A DNA stretch of 64,000 bases from an uncultured Collinsella sp. (GTDB taxonomy: Bacteria; Actinomycetota; Coriobacteriia; Coriobacteriales; Coriobacteriaceae), in NCBI GenBank assembly GCA_902496455.1, contig CABVAY010000003.1, positions 21,134-85,133 of the forward strand. Reading direction: 5' to 3'. Position 1 is the stretch's first letter. Each line of letters begins with the position of its first letter. The notes under the pieces were generated by a model, which made no database searches, had not been told where the DNA came from, and saw only the letters and a list, made by a program, of their open reading frames with translations. Below are positions 50,226 through 59,511 of the stretch, one piece after another. A program made the position numbers and the translations under genes.

Positions 50226-52991
50226 GTGAGTCTCGGCAGCAAACTATCCAACGCAAAGGTATCCTTTGCGATCTTTAAGCGTGACATCAAGCGATTGCTC
50301 GTGAACCCCGTCGCCTTGGTGGTTACCCTTGGCGTGTGTGTTATTCCCTCGCTGTATGCCTGGTACAACATCGTGGCAAACTGGGATCCGTATGGAAACA
50401 CCCAAGGCATCAAGATTGCCATCGCCAACAATGATCAGGGCACTCAGAACGACCTGGTGGGCGAGCTCAATGCGGGCGACCAGGTTGTCGATCAGCTCAA
50501 GGAAAACGATCAGCTGGGCTGGACCTTCGTCGACTCGGCGGCCGATGCCAAAGAGGGCGTCGAGAGCGGTGAGTACTATGCGGCCATCGTAGTCCCCAAG
50601 AACTTCTCGGATAACCTGGTTTCGATGCTCGACGGCAACTACCATCAGCCCAAGCTTACGTACTACGTCAATGAGAAGAAGAGCGCTATTGCGCCCAAGG
50701 TTACCGACACCGGTGCAAACACCATCGAGGAGCAGATCAACTCGGAATTTGTCTCCACGGTGGGCGAGACCGTTGCCAGTATTGCCAAGGATGCCGGAGT
50801 CGATTTAAAGGACAAGGCAACCCAGACTCAGGATTCGTTGGCCGGTTCGGTATCAGAGGCTTCCGATACGTTGGGCGAAGTGCGTGATTCGATTGGCGAC
50901 ATGAATGCCGCCATCGATAAGACGAGTGGTTCCATTGCCTCGGCAGATGCGGCACTTGCCGGTCTGCAGGGTCAGGCGCCGTCGCTGACGCAGGCGATCT
51001 CCCAGGGCAATGACCTGCTGGGCGAGGCTCGCGCCACGGCGGGCAACTCTGTCGCCTCGCTCTCCAAGGCGCTCTCGGAAGGCAGCCTTGCGCTCACCAA
51101 GACGTCAGCCTCCGCAAACGCTGCGATTGGCAAGCTGACGGGCACGGTCGCATCTACGACTACCCGTATCGACAACTCGCTTGAGTCTCTCCAAGCGACG
51201 ATCGACCACAATAAGGCCGTTATCGGGCACTTGGAAATTCTCGTCAATGACACGTCGACAGGTTCCAAGGAAATTGACGCGCGCATTGTATCGATCATCG
51301 ATTTGCTCCGCGAGCAGAATGAAAAGCTTCAGAGCATCAAGGACGGTCTGTCTGCGCAGTCGAGCGCCATGGCGAATGACGCTGCGGCTGTCTCGGGTGC
51401 CAGCGACGCTATCAATAATGCAATTCAGACCGGTGCGACCAACCTTGGCCAGGCTCAGACGGACCTGGGTCAAAACGCGCTGCCGAAGGTCTCGAGCGCA
51501 CTTGATTCGTTTGCCGCCGTCTCGGGTGATCTGACGGGAATCGTGTCTGGCCTCACGCCTACTATTGCAAGTGCGCGCGGTACACTTTCGCAACTCAACG
51601 CCACGCTCGGTCAGGCCAAGACCACGCTGTCCCAGACCGATGCCTCGCTTGCCAAGGTCCAGGACAAGCTCGCAACCGCCGCCAACGACATCGCGGCGCT
51701 ACAGACCTCCGAGTCCATGGGCGAGCTGGCCGGCCTGATGGGCGTCGACGTCGATGATGTTGCAGACTTCATGGCATCTCCGGTCGAGCTGACCTCAAAG
51801 TCAATTTACCCGGTCAAGAGCTTTGGTTCGGGCATTGCCCCGTTCTATACCAATCTGGCGCTGTGGGTGGGCGGCTACGTGCTTATCGCCATCTACAAGC
51901 TCGAGGTCGACCGCGAAGGCATCGGCAGCTTTACCGCGCGTCAGGGCTACTTTGGCCGCTGGTTGCTCCTGGTGATCCTGGGCGCGTTGCAGGCCATCAT
52001 CGTTACGGTAGGCGATCTGGTGATCGGCGTGCAGTGCGTCAGCCCGCTGCTGTTCGTGCTGGGCGGCATCGCCATCTCGTTCACCTACGTCAATATCATC
52101 TATGCGCTGTCCACCACGTTTAAGCATATCGGCAAGGCTATCGGCGTCATTCTGGTTATCGTGCAGATCCCGGGTTCGTCGGGCATGTACCCCATCGAGA
52201 TGATGCCAGGCTTCTTCCAGTGGCTGCACCCGCTGCTGCCCTTTACCTACGGCATCAATCTGCTGCGCGAGACGGTCGGCGGCATGTATTCGTTCAACTA
52301 CCTGTTTAACCTGTGCATTCTGGGCGTGTTCTTGATCGTGGCGCTCTTTATCGGCCTGCAGCTGCGTCCGCTGCTGCTCAACCTTAACCTGCTCTTTGAT
52401 AAACAGCTCTCCACGACCGGTATGATGATTTGCGAGTCCAACGACCTGCCGCGCCAGCGCTACTCGCTGCGCACGGCCATGCGCGTCATGCTCGATTCCG
52501 ATTCGTACCGTCGCGAACTGCTCGATCATGCGGTCGCCTTTGAACATCGCTACCCGTACTACATCAAGGGCGGTTTTGCCGCCGTGGTGGGCGTTCAGGT
52601 CCTGCTCTTTGTCCTGTCGACGGTTCTCGATATCGACAATAACGGCAAGATCATCCTGCTTGTCATTTGGATCATCTCGGTTATTGCCATCTGCGGCTGG
52701 CTTATCAATATCGAATATATCCGAGCGAGCCTCAATACCCAGATGCGCATCTCGGCGCTTTCGGATGAGGACCTGCGTCGCGAGATGCGCGAACACACGG
52801 CCGCCATTCCTGCCGCCCGCCACATGTTTGGCCTCAACGCCAGCGAGCGTGGTGCCAAGGGCGGCGATCAGTCCACGGGCCGCTTGCCGCATATCGGCTC
52901 GCACCATAAATCTCAGGGCAGCGACAGCACAGCCACAAATGATGGAGATACCACCGCGCTTGGCAAGCACTCCAAAGGAGGTGAGGCATAA
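50226..52991 (+). CDS. YhgE/Pip family membrane protein, first copy
   Basis: About 920 residues. The N-terminal membrane helix (ALVVTLGVCVIPSLYAWYNI) and the following WDPYGNTQGIKIAIANNDQG are the family hallmark. A long exterior region of about 450 residues is helical and rich in Ser, Ala, Thr and Lys (likely coiled coil). The C-terminal third has five or six helices of the ABC-2 type. It ends in a charged tail. Family members include phage-infection proteins and type VII-secretion-associated proteins; the role here is unknown. GTG 50226 is chosen because AGGATGG lies upstream; ATG 50175 is a longer alternative without a binding site. It is directly followed by its paralogue. Confidence 0.88.
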   Translation: MSLGSKLSNAKVSFAIFKRDIKRLLVNPVALVVTLGVCVIPSLYAWYNIVANWDPYGNTQGIKIAIANNDQGTQNDLVGELNAGDQVVDQLKENDQLGWTFVDSAADAKEGVESGEYYAAIVVPKNFSDNLVSMLDGNYHQPKLTYYVNEKKSAIAPKVTDTGANTIEEQINSEFVSTVGETVASIAKDAGVDLKDKATQTQDSLAGSVSEASDTLGEVRDSIGDMNAAIDKTSGSIASADAALAGLQGQAPSLTQAISQGNDLLGEARATAGNSVASLSKALSEGSLALTKTSASANAAIGKLTGTVASTTTRIDNSLESLQATIDHNKAVIGHLEILVNDTSTGSKEIDARIVSIIDLLREQNEKLQSIKDGLSAQSSAMANDAAAVSGASDAINNAIQTGATNLGQAQTDLGQNALPKVSSALDSFAAVSGDLTGIVSGLTPTIASARGTLSQLNATLGQAKTTLSQTDASLAKVQDKLATAANDIAALQTSESMGELAGLMGVDVDDVADFMASPVELTSKSIYPVKSFGSGIAPFYTNLALWVGGYVLIAIYKLEVDREGIGSFTARQGYFGRWLLLVILGALQAIIVTVGDLVIGVQCVSPLLFVLGGIAISFTYVNIIYALSTTFKHIGKAIGVILVIVQIPGSSGMYPIEMMPGFFQWLHPLLPFTYGINLLRETVGGMYSFNYLFNLCILGVFLIVALFIGLQLRPLLLNLNLLFDKQLSTTGMMICESNDLPRQRYSLRTAMRVMLDSDSYRRELLDHAVAFEHRYPYYIKGGFAAVVGVQVLLFVLSTVLDIDNNGKIILLVIWIISVIAICGWLINIEYIRASLNTQMRISALSDEDLRREMREHTAAIPAARHMFGLNASERGAKGGDQSTGRLPHIGSHHKSQGSDSTATNDGDTTALGKHSKGGEA

Positions 52992-55181
52992 ATGAAGAAC
53001 ATCCTGCATCTGTTTAAGCGCGATGTCCAAAACGTGTCTCGCTCCGTGATCGGCTTGGTTGTCGTGATGGGCCTCATTATCGTACCGTGTCTGTACGCGT
53101 GGTTTAACATCGCCGGCAGCTGGGATCCGTACGGCAACACCGGCAATCTTAAGATCGCCGTGGTCAACACCGATGAGGGTTACGAGAGCGATTTGATCCC
53201 CGTCGAGGTTAACGTGGGCGAAAACGTGACCGCCACCCTACGCGGCAACGAGAGCTTCGATTGGGTTGTGCTCAACAATCGCGAAAAGGCTATCGAGGGC
53301 GTTAAGTCGGGCGCGTACTATGCTGCCGTCGTTATCCCCAAAACGTTTAGCGCTGACATGATGACGCTTTTCTCGACCGACGTGAAGCATGCCGATATCG
53401 AGTTCTACGAGAATCAGAAGGCCAACGCCATTGCGCAGATCGTGACCGAGAAGGGTTCGAGCGCCGTCCAGAGCCAGGTTAACAAAACTTTTACCGAGAC
53501 CATTACGACGATCGGTCTTAAGACGGTGTCCAGCCTGCTCGATTACATGAGCACCGACCAGGTGGGTAACTTTATCGCCAACCTGTCCTCGACGCTCGGC
53601 GATTCGATTGAGGACCTGCGAGACGTTCGGGCAAATGCTTCGTCGCTGGCGGGCATTTTGAGCTCCACGTCCGATTCGCTGACATCGGCGAGCGGCATGC
53701 TCAAGCAGACGGGCACGGTCGATGAGTCAACGAAGCAGCTGATGGAGCATGTCAAGAGCGGCATGAGCGATTCCAAGGAAGCGCTGAAGGACGCCAACGA
53801 CGCCATCAATGCCGCGATTGACGGAAGCGCGGGCTCGTTTGACAACGTGTCCGCCGAGCTTGCGAAGGCATTTGATGCCGCGAATCAACATGTCTACCTT
53901 ACAGTGTCCCAGCTCAACGATGCCGCGGCGGCGCTCAACACGCGTGCCGACGATATCGACGCCACGGCCGACCAGCTCCGCAGCTTTGCCGATCAGGTGA
54001 CTGACGAAAAACTCCAGGACAGCCTCAAGTCTGTGGCAACATCGCTGAGCAGGATTGCTGTGGAGTATCGCAACAACGCCAAGGACTTGACGGCCACCGC
54101 GAAGTCTCTCTCTGACAGCATGGCAGAGGTTAATAAGTCGCGTGCCGAGGTCGATCAGGCCATCGCGGATGCCAAGGCTGGTATCTCGGGCGCCAAGACT
54201 GACTACGACTCTACGTTTTCGGCCAAGGCAAAGGAGCTCAAGAAGACCATCTCGGGCGTTTTGGATTCGCTGAACGGTATTTCGAACGATCTGGATAGTG
54301 CTGTTGCTGGCCTGACCGACGCATCCGGTTCGCTGGCAAAGGGCCTCTCCAAAGCTGCAAAGCTGGTCAACAAGGCTTCTGATCAGCTGGGCGAGGCGTC
54401 GGACAAGATCAGTGCGTTTAAGGACGAGCTCGACGGCGCCTTGATGTCGGATGACCTCGCTACGATCAAGACGATGATCGGCAATGATCCCGAGGGTCTG
54501 GCCGTGTCGCTTTCCGGCCCCGTCGCGCTCGACCGCAAGCCGGTTTATCCGATCCGCAACTACGGTTCGGCCATGGCGCCGTTCTACACGATTCTGTCGC
54601 TATGGGTCGGCTCGATCGTACTGGCGGCCATGATGAAGGTCTCGGTTGACGATGAGCTTATCAACGAGCTCATCCCCGTGCGCCTGCACGAGATCTACCT
54701 GGGTCGTTACCTGTTCTTTGGCGGTTTGGCTCTGCTGCAGGCAACGCTCGTGTGCGCGGGCGACATTCTGTTCTTTGGCATTCAGTGCGACGACCCGCTG
54801 CAGTTTGTGCTGGCGGGCTGGGTCGCGAGTCTCGTGTTCTCCAATATCGTCTACACGCTTACAGTTTCGTTTGGCGATATCGGCAAGGCTTTGGCCGTTG
54901 TGCTGCTGGTCATGCAGGTCGGCGGTTCAGGCGGCACGTTCCCCATCGAGATGACCGGCCCCGTGTTCCAGGCGATCTATCCGTTCCTGCCGTTCACTCA
55001 CGGCATCAACGCCATGCATGCCGCCATGGCTGGCGCCTACCATATGGAGTACTGGGTTGAGCTGGGCATCCTGGCGAGCTATCTGATTCCGTCGCTGGCC
55101 CTGGGCGTCGTCTTCCGCCGCCCGGTCATCAAAGCCAACGACTGGATCATCGAAAAGCTTGAAAGCACGAAGCTTATTTAG
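52992..55181 (+). CDS. YhgE/Pip family membrane protein, second copy
   Basis: A 729-residue paralogue of the preceding protein. It begins KNILHLFKRDVQNVSRSVIG, then a membrane helix (VVVMGLIIVPCLYAWFNIAG) and WDPYGNTGNLKIAVVNTDEG. The exterior helical region is shorter (about 350 residues), and the ABC-2 type C-terminal helices include the VLLVMQVGGSGGTFPIEM segment; the first copy reads VILVIVQIPGSSGMYPIEM. AAAGGAGGTG lies just upstream of ATG 52992. The gene order and 0-bp gap point to an operon and perhaps a heteromeric complex. Confidence 0.9.
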   Translation: MKNILHLFKRDVQNVSRSVIGLVVVMGLIIVPCLYAWFNIAGSWDPYGNTGNLKIAVVNTDEGYESDLIPVEVNVGENVTATLRGNESFDWVVLNNREKAIEGVKSGAYYAAVVIPKTFSADMMTLFSTDVKHADIEFYENQKANAIAQIVTEKGSSAVQSQVNKTFTETITTIGLKTVSSLLDYMSTDQVGNFIANLSSTLGDSIEDLRDVRANASSLAGILSSTSDSLTSASGMLKQTGTVDESTKQLMEHVKSGMSDSKEALKDANDAINAAIDGSAGSFDNVSAELAKAFDAANQHVYLTVSQLNDAAAALNTRADDIDATADQLRSFADQVTDEKLQDSLKSVATSLSRIAVEYRNNAKDLTATAKSLSDSMAEVNKSRAEVDQAIADAKAGISGAKTDYDSTFSAKAKELKKTISGVLDSLNGISNDLDSAVAGLTDASGSLAKGLSKAAKLVNKASDQLGEASDKISAFKDELDGALMSDDLATIKTMIGNDPEGLAVSLSGPVALDRKPVYPIRNYGSAMAPFYTILSLWVGSIVLAAMMKVSVDDELINELIPVRLHEIYLGRYLFFGGLALLQATLVCAGDILFFGIQCDDPLQFVLAGWVASLVFSNIVYTLTVSFGDIGKALAVVLLVMQVGGSGGTFPIEMTGPVFQAIYPFLPFTHGINAMHAAMAGAYHMEYWVELGILASYLIPSLALGVVFRRPVIKANDWIIEKLESTKLI

Positions 55182-55275
55182 TGCAACAGCGTGACATCGA
55201 CGAAACATCGAGGTTTACTCTGCCGACGCTTTAGTGGGCTGGATTGCGTGGGCTGCTTGGTTGTTGCTACAGTAG

Positions 55276-55311
55276 CGGGGCGTGCCGGGGGTCCGGTGCG
55301 CCCCGTTTTTA
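55276..55311 (+). terminator. Terminator of the YhgE/Pip operon
   Basis: CGGGGCG 55276-55282 and CGCCCCG 55299-55305 with a partly paired loop, then TTTTTA. Confidence 0.88.
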
Positions 55312-55381
55312 TTTGACCATGAGGCGGCACGCAGCCATACGCGTGCGGACACCACGCCCAGATTGAGTGTGAGGATGTTCC

Positions 55382-56365
55382 ATGGCCCAATACGCTGCCA
55401 ACGAAATCGAAAACATGCCCGATAGCCCTGTCGCACGGGAGGACCTGGGCGCCGGCGGCACCTCCCGCGGCGCCGGCGCGCGTTCCCCGTTCTTCTGGAA
55501 GGTCTTGCTGCTATCGGTGGCGGTCATCTGGGGCTATTCCTTTACCACCATGAAAGATGCGCTCGACACCATTCCGGTGTTCGAACTGCTCTATATTCGT
55601 TTTCTTCCGGCTTCGCTGGTTATGTTCGCCATCTTCCACAAACGCATCATCGCGCACTTTAATGCCCGCAACCTTATCGTCGGACTTGGTATGGGCGCAC
55701 TTATGTGGGGCGCGTACGGTTTGCAGACGATTGGCCTGGCACAGACCACGGCGGGCAAGAGTGCATTTTTGACGGGTACCTATTGTATCTTCGTGCCGTT
55801 TGCGAGCTACGTCCTAAGCGGCGAAAAGCTTACCCGTTACAACTTGGGCGCCGCGCTGCTGTGCCTGGCGGGCATTGGTCTGGTGGCGCTCGATAGCGTC
55901 GAGTTCAATGTCGGCGATGTCATCACACTGGGCGGTGCGGTCTTCTTTGCCATCCAGATGGCGGTGACCGCCAAGTATGGCCGCAAGATGGACATCAACG
56001 TCATCACGTTTTGGATGTTTGTGGGCAACGGCGTGCTGAGCCTGATCTCGTCGCTGTTATTCGAGACCCAAGCGCCGCTGTCCGTGTGGACGCCGAGCTT
56101 TATCGGCGTGATGGCATTTCTCTCGGTGGGCTGTACGTGCGTGGCCCTGCTCATCCAAAACGTCGGCCTGGCGCATGTCCCGGCCTCGACGGGCTCGCTG
56201 CTCCTTTCGATGGAGTCGCCTTCGGGTGTGCTGTTCTCGGTGCTGCTGATGGGGGAGGCGCTCACCTCGCGTCTGCTTGCCGGCTTCGCGCTCATCTTCC
56301 TATCGATTATTTTGAGCGAGACGCATTTCGATTTCTTGCGCCGAAAGCCGCGCCCGCAATTGTAA
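55382..56365 (+). CDS. DMT/EamA family transporter
   Basis: A ten-helix drug/metabolite transporter of unknown substrate. Two EamA repeats are visible: the first begins VLLLSVAVIWGYSFTTMKDA and ends near LAGIGLVALDSVEF, the second runs GGAVFFAIQMAVTAKYGRKM to FLSIILSETHFDF. A cytoplasmic Gly/Ala/Arg-rich N-terminus precedes the first helix. Conserved Pro residues (ASTGSLLLSMESPSGVLFSV) lie in helix 9. GAGG lies upstream of ATG 55382. Terminators on both sides suggest it is monocistronic. Confidence 0.9.
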   Translation: MAQYAANEIENMPDSPVAREDLGAGGTSRGAGARSPFFWKVLLLSVAVIWGYSFTTMKDALDTIPVFELLYIRFLPASLVMFAIFHKRIIAHFNARNLIVGLGMGALMWGAYGLQTIGLAQTTAGKSAFLTGTYCIFVPFASYVLSGEKLTRYNLGAALLCLAGIGLVALDSVEFNVGDVITLGGAVFFAIQMAVTAKYGRKMDINVITFWMFVGNGVLSLISSLLFETQAPLSVWTPSFIGVMAFLSVGCTCVALLIQNVGLAHVPASTGSLLLSMESPSGVLFSVLLMGEALTSRLLAGFALIFLSIILSETHFDFLRRKPRPQL

Positions 56366-56377
56366 ACAATTTGTTGC

Positions 56378-56403
56378 GCCGCCTCCCGGGGCGGCATTTT
56401 TTA
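56378..56403 (+). terminator. Terminator of the EamA transporter gene
   Basis: GCCGCC 56378-56383, loop TCCCGG, GGCGGC 56390-56395, then ATTTTTT. Confidence 0.9.
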
Positions 56404-56480
56404 TGCGTCGCCCTTAAAGTAGTACCTTGCACTTTACGCTATCAAAGTGCTTGCTGCAAAAACGTTACTGGAGGGCATCT

Positions 56481-57779
56481 ATGGCACCAGCACTGTTCGA
56501 TCTTCAACCGCAATCAGCGCCCAAGGCCACCGCGGCGGCGCAGGCCGCTATCGGTGATGGCCTGGTCAAAGAAGCCCAGGCATTTGCCGATGAACTCGCT
56601 GCGTGGCGACACGATCTACACCAGATGCCCGAGCTCGGTAACAATCTTCCGCAGACGTCTGCCTATATCCAGGCACGTCTGGACGAGATGGACATCCCCC
56701 ATACCACGCTCGTCGACGGTTCCTGCGTCGTTGGCCTGATCGGTGCCGGTGCGGCCGCGGCCGCTCAGGGCAATGGCGCGTGCAAGGACGAGCAGGCCGG
56801 AACGGTCGTCATGCTCCGAGGCGATATGGATGCCCTACCCGTTGTCGAGGAATCCGGCGAGCCCTTTGCATCCACCAATGGCTGCATGCATGCTTGCGGT
56901 CACGATATGCACGCGACGGCGCTGCTTGGTGCGGCGCGCCTGCTCAAGGCCCGCGAGGCCGAGCTCGTCGACGCCAACGCTACCGTCAAACTGCTGTTCC
57001 AGCCGGGCGAGGAGACCTTTGAGGGGGCACGCGCTGCCATCGCCGACGGCTTGCTCGAGAACCCGCGTCCCCAGGCGGCTTTCGCCATGCACGTTAACAG
57101 CCAATCGCCGCTCGGCCTGGTGCTCTATGGGAGTCCGGCGCTCTCGGGCGTGTACGGTTTTCGTATCACGCTTCAGGGCAAGGGCGGCCATGGCTCGAGC
57201 CCCGAGATTTGCATCGATCCCATCACGGCCGGCGTACATGTGTATCTGGCGCTTCAGGAGCTTATCGCTCGCGAAGTGCCGGCGGCCAAGGAGGTCGCGC
57301 TTACCGTTGGCAAGTTCGCCGGCGGTCAGGCCGCAAATGTCATCCCCGACACTTGTGTGCTCGAGGGAACGCTGCGTGGCTTCGATGTCGAGCTCATGGC
57401 TCATCTCAAGGAGCGTATCGCCGAGGTCGTCAACGGCGTTGCCACGACCTATCGTACGCCGGCGACCATCGAGACGCTTTCGGATGTTCCGCCGCTTGTA
57501 CTCGACAGCGATATGACTCAGGCGTCGCTTGGCTACGTGGGCGCAGTGCTGCCCAAGGCGGCTTTCTTGCCGCTTTTCCATGCCATGGCGAGTGAGGACT
57601 TCGCGCTTATCTCGAGCAAGATTCCGAGTGCGTACTTTACCGTGGGCGCGGCCGTAACCGACACGGACGAACACTTTGCCCAGCACCATCCCAAGGCACG
57701 TTTTAACGATGCCGAGCTGCCGCTCGGCGCCGCGGCCTATACCGCCGTCGCTTTGGGCTATATCGCCGACCACCGGTAG
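56481..57779 (+). CDS. M20D family amidohydrolase
   Basis: A metal-dependent amidohydrolase of the IAA-amino acid hydrolase/hippurate hydrolase type, splitting N-acyl amino acids. It has RHDLHQMPELGNNLPQTSAY, the metal ligands in RGDMDALPVVEESG and ACGHDMHATALLGAAR, LFQPGEETFEGARAAI with the catalytic Glu-Glu pair, and a dimerisation domain with ASEDFALISSKIPSAYFTVG. At 432 residues it is slightly long. ATG 56481 follows GGAGGG. It could help recycle acylated amino acids or gut substrates; the substrate is unknown. It sits 120 bp before an MFS carrier that might import its product or substrate. Confidence 0.9.
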   Translation: MAPALFDLQPQSAPKATAAAQAAIGDGLVKEAQAFADELAAWRHDLHQMPELGNNLPQTSAYIQARLDEMDIPHTTLVDGSCVVGLIGAGAAAAAQGNGACKDEQAGTVVMLRGDMDALPVVEESGEPFASTNGCMHACGHDMHATALLGAARLLKAREAELVDANATVKLLFQPGEETFEGARAAIADGLLENPRPQAAFAMHVNSQSPLGLVLYGSPALSGVYGFRITLQGKGGHGSSPEICIDPITAGVHVYLALQELIAREVPAAKEVALTVGKFAGGQAANVIPDTCVLEGTLRGFDVELMAHLKERIAEVVNGVATTYRTPATIETLSDVPPLVLDSDMTQASLGYVGAVLPKAAFLPLFHAMASEDFALISSKIPSAYFTVGAAVTDTDEHFAQHHPKARFNDAELPLGAAAYTAVALGYIADHR

Positions 57780-57805
57780 CACCCAACCTTGCCTTTCAAG
57801 CCTGC

Positions 57806-57832
57806 GGGCATGGCCGTAAGGCCTATGCCCTT
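57806..57832 (+). terminator. Terminator of the amidohydrolase gene
   Basis: GGGCATGGCC 57806-57815, loop GTAA, GGCCTATGCCC 57820-57830, then TTG. Confidence 0.75.
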
Positions 57833-57902
57833 GTCTTTCAAGGCAATCTTGGGCACTACCGGCGCCCGGCGCCGGCTATTCGTTTGTTAAATAAGGAGCA
57901 GT

Positions 57903-59207
57903 ATGTCCCAGCAACGTAAGTTCTTCCCCGGCTGGCTCGTGGTGACCTCCGGCTTTGTGATCATGGCCACGTGCTACACGATTTTCGTCAACTGCATGAG
58001 CCTGTTCCAGCCGCTCATCGTCAGCGACCTGGGCATTTCCCTTGCGCAGTACAACATCTCCAATGCCATCTCCACCGTGGTGAGCGTCGTGGGTTCGCTC
58101 GTTATCGGCCATGTTGCCGATAAGGTGAGTGGCCGCGTATTGGGCTCGCTCACCGTTATCGCTACCTCGGCGGTGCTCGTGGGCATGAGCTTTGTGGGTG
58201 AGCTTTGGCAGGTCTACGTGCTCTTTGCCGTTTCGGGCTGCTTCGCTGTGGCCTCGACCCGTCTGCTCATTAGCCTGGTGACCGCCAACTGGTTTACCGC
58301 CAAGCGAGGCCTTGCCATCTCCATCGCACTTTCGGGCTCGGGCTTTGGCGGAGCTATTCTCTCGCCGATCGTGAGCTCGCTTATCGTGAGCGTTGGCTGG
58401 CGCTCTGCGTTCCTGGTACTCGCTGCCGTCTGCATGGTGGCGGCACTGCCCATCACGGCCTACTCCTTCCGCACCAAGCCTTCCGAGATCGGCCTTAAGC
58501 CGCTCGGCGAGAACCCGGGCGATCCGTCCGTCTCGACGGCTGGCGACAAGGACGAGCACACGGCGCCCGAGGTTAGCGTCGGCTGGTCTCGCATCAAGAA
58601 AAGCCCGGCGTTTTGGCTGCTCGTCGTTGCCTTCCTCTTTATGGGCTTGGTCAATGGCGCCATCTTGCCCAACCAGGTCACCAACATGACGAGCGTTACC
58701 GTCAACGGCGCCAAGATCGTCACGGGCGGACATGATCCAATGTGGGCGGGCACTGTGCTTTCGGTCTATATGGTCACCGTCGTTATCGCCAAGATTTCGC
58801 TCGGTGCGATCTATGACCGCTTTGGCCTGCGCTTTGGCAATATCCTTGGCTCCGTTGCGTGCATTATCGCCTGCGTGGCGCTGTGCTTCCCGACGACGGA
58901 CCTCGGTCCTATTGTCGCCGCTGTGAGCTTTGGTGTCGGAACGTGCATGGGCACCATCACGCCTACCATTGCCGCGTCCAAGCAATTTGGCATGGCCGAC
59001 CTGGGTAAGGTCACGGGCACCATTACCTCGCTCGAGATGGTCGGCGGCACCGTGGGTGCCATCGTCTCGGGCGTGCTGTTCGATGCCACGGGCTCCTTTG
59101 CGAGCACCTGGATCGTGTGCCTGGTTTGTTCTGTGGTCATGCTCGTGTTCCTGCTGGCATCCGAGCCCATCGCCGCCAAGCTGCGCGCGAGCGTGGCGGG
59201 GGAGTAG
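57903..59207 (+). CDS. MFS transporter, OFA/monocarboxylate-like
   Basis: A 12-helix major facilitator. The first six helices are followed by a long cytoplasmic loop (LKPLGENPGDPSVSTAGDKD) and six more. The helix 2-3 loop is GHVADKVSGRVLG, a variant of the MFS signature. Segments such as LGISLAQYNISNAISTVVSV and ISIALSGSGFGGAIL, with an Arg in the loop (TAKRGLA), resemble oxalate/formate antiporter and MCT-type carriers. The substrate is unknown. AAGGAG precedes ATG 57903 by six bases. Confidence 0.88.
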   Translation: MSQQRKFFPGWLVVTSGFVIMATCYTIFVNCMSLFQPLIVSDLGISLAQYNISNAISTVVSVVGSLVIGHVADKVSGRVLGSLTVIATSAVLVGMSFVGELWQVYVLFAVSGCFAVASTRLLISLVTANWFTAKRGLAISIALSGSGFGGAILSPIVSSLIVSVGWRSAFLVLAAVCMVAALPITAYSFRTKPSEIGLKPLGENPGDPSVSTAGDKDEHTAPEVSVGWSRIKKSPAFWLLVVAFLFMGLVNGAILPNQVTNMTSVTVNGAKIVTGGHDPMWAGTVLSVYMVTVVIAKISLGAIYDRFGLRFGNILGSVACIIACVALCFPTTDLGPIVAAVSFGVGTCMGTITPTIAASKQFGMADLGKVTGTITSLEMVGGTVGAIVSGVLFDATGSFASTWIVCLVCSVVMLVFLLASEPIAAKLRASVAGE

Positions 59208-59242
59208 ACGTCCGTCGCTCTTTTCTGTTCGCCCCGTTCTTT

Positions 59243-59306
59243 CCGTGGCCGCCTTGGAAGCCGAATGGATGCTCGTACCATCATTCGGTTTCCAAGGCGG
59301 CCACGG
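59243..59306. repeat. Long palindrome 1 of 3 in the MFS-hisS interval
   Basis: Arms 59243-59267 and 59282-59306 match at 24 of 25 positions (CCGTGGCCGCCTTGGAA...), loop 14 nt. It directly follows the MFS gene and may act as a transcription barrier, but no T run follows. Confidence 0.88.
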
Positions 59307-59318
59307 GCCTACGAAATG

Positions 59319-59378
59319 ATCCCTTTTCCTCCGTCCCCAAGGGGGCGCGTGATCCGAAGGGGACGGAGGAAAACGGAT
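59319..59378. repeat. Long palindrome 2 of 3, GGGGAC family
   Basis: Arms 59319-59338 and 59359-59378 match at 19 of 20 positions around CCTCCGTCCCC / GGGGACGGAGG. The block GGGGACGGAGGAAAA also occurs at 49953. Confidence 0.88.
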
Positions 59379-59381
59379 CGC

Positions 59382-59451
59382 AAACAGCGGCGGCGCATCT
59401 GGCCGAACGAGTCCCCATACCCTCGTTCGGTCAGACGCGCCGCCGCTGTTT
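59382..59451. repeat. Long palindrome 3 of 3 before hisS
   Basis: Arms 59382-59411 and 59422-59451 match at 28 of 30 positions (AAACAGCGGCGGCGC...), loop 10 nt. It ends 13 bp before the likely -10 TATAAT (59464-59469) of hisS. Confidence 0.88.
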
Positions 59452-59463
59452 GTGTTTGTGCCG

Positions 59464-59469
59464 TATAAT
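59464..59469 (+). promoter_or_regulatory. Candidate -10 of hisS
   Basis: TATAAT 43 bp before the hisS start. The region where the -35 should lie is the right arm of palindrome 3, so no canonical -35 is visible. Confidence 0.5.
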
Positions 59470-59511
59470 GACCGTTACCTATGACGCGATACAAAAGAAA
59501 GGTGTTTGCCC

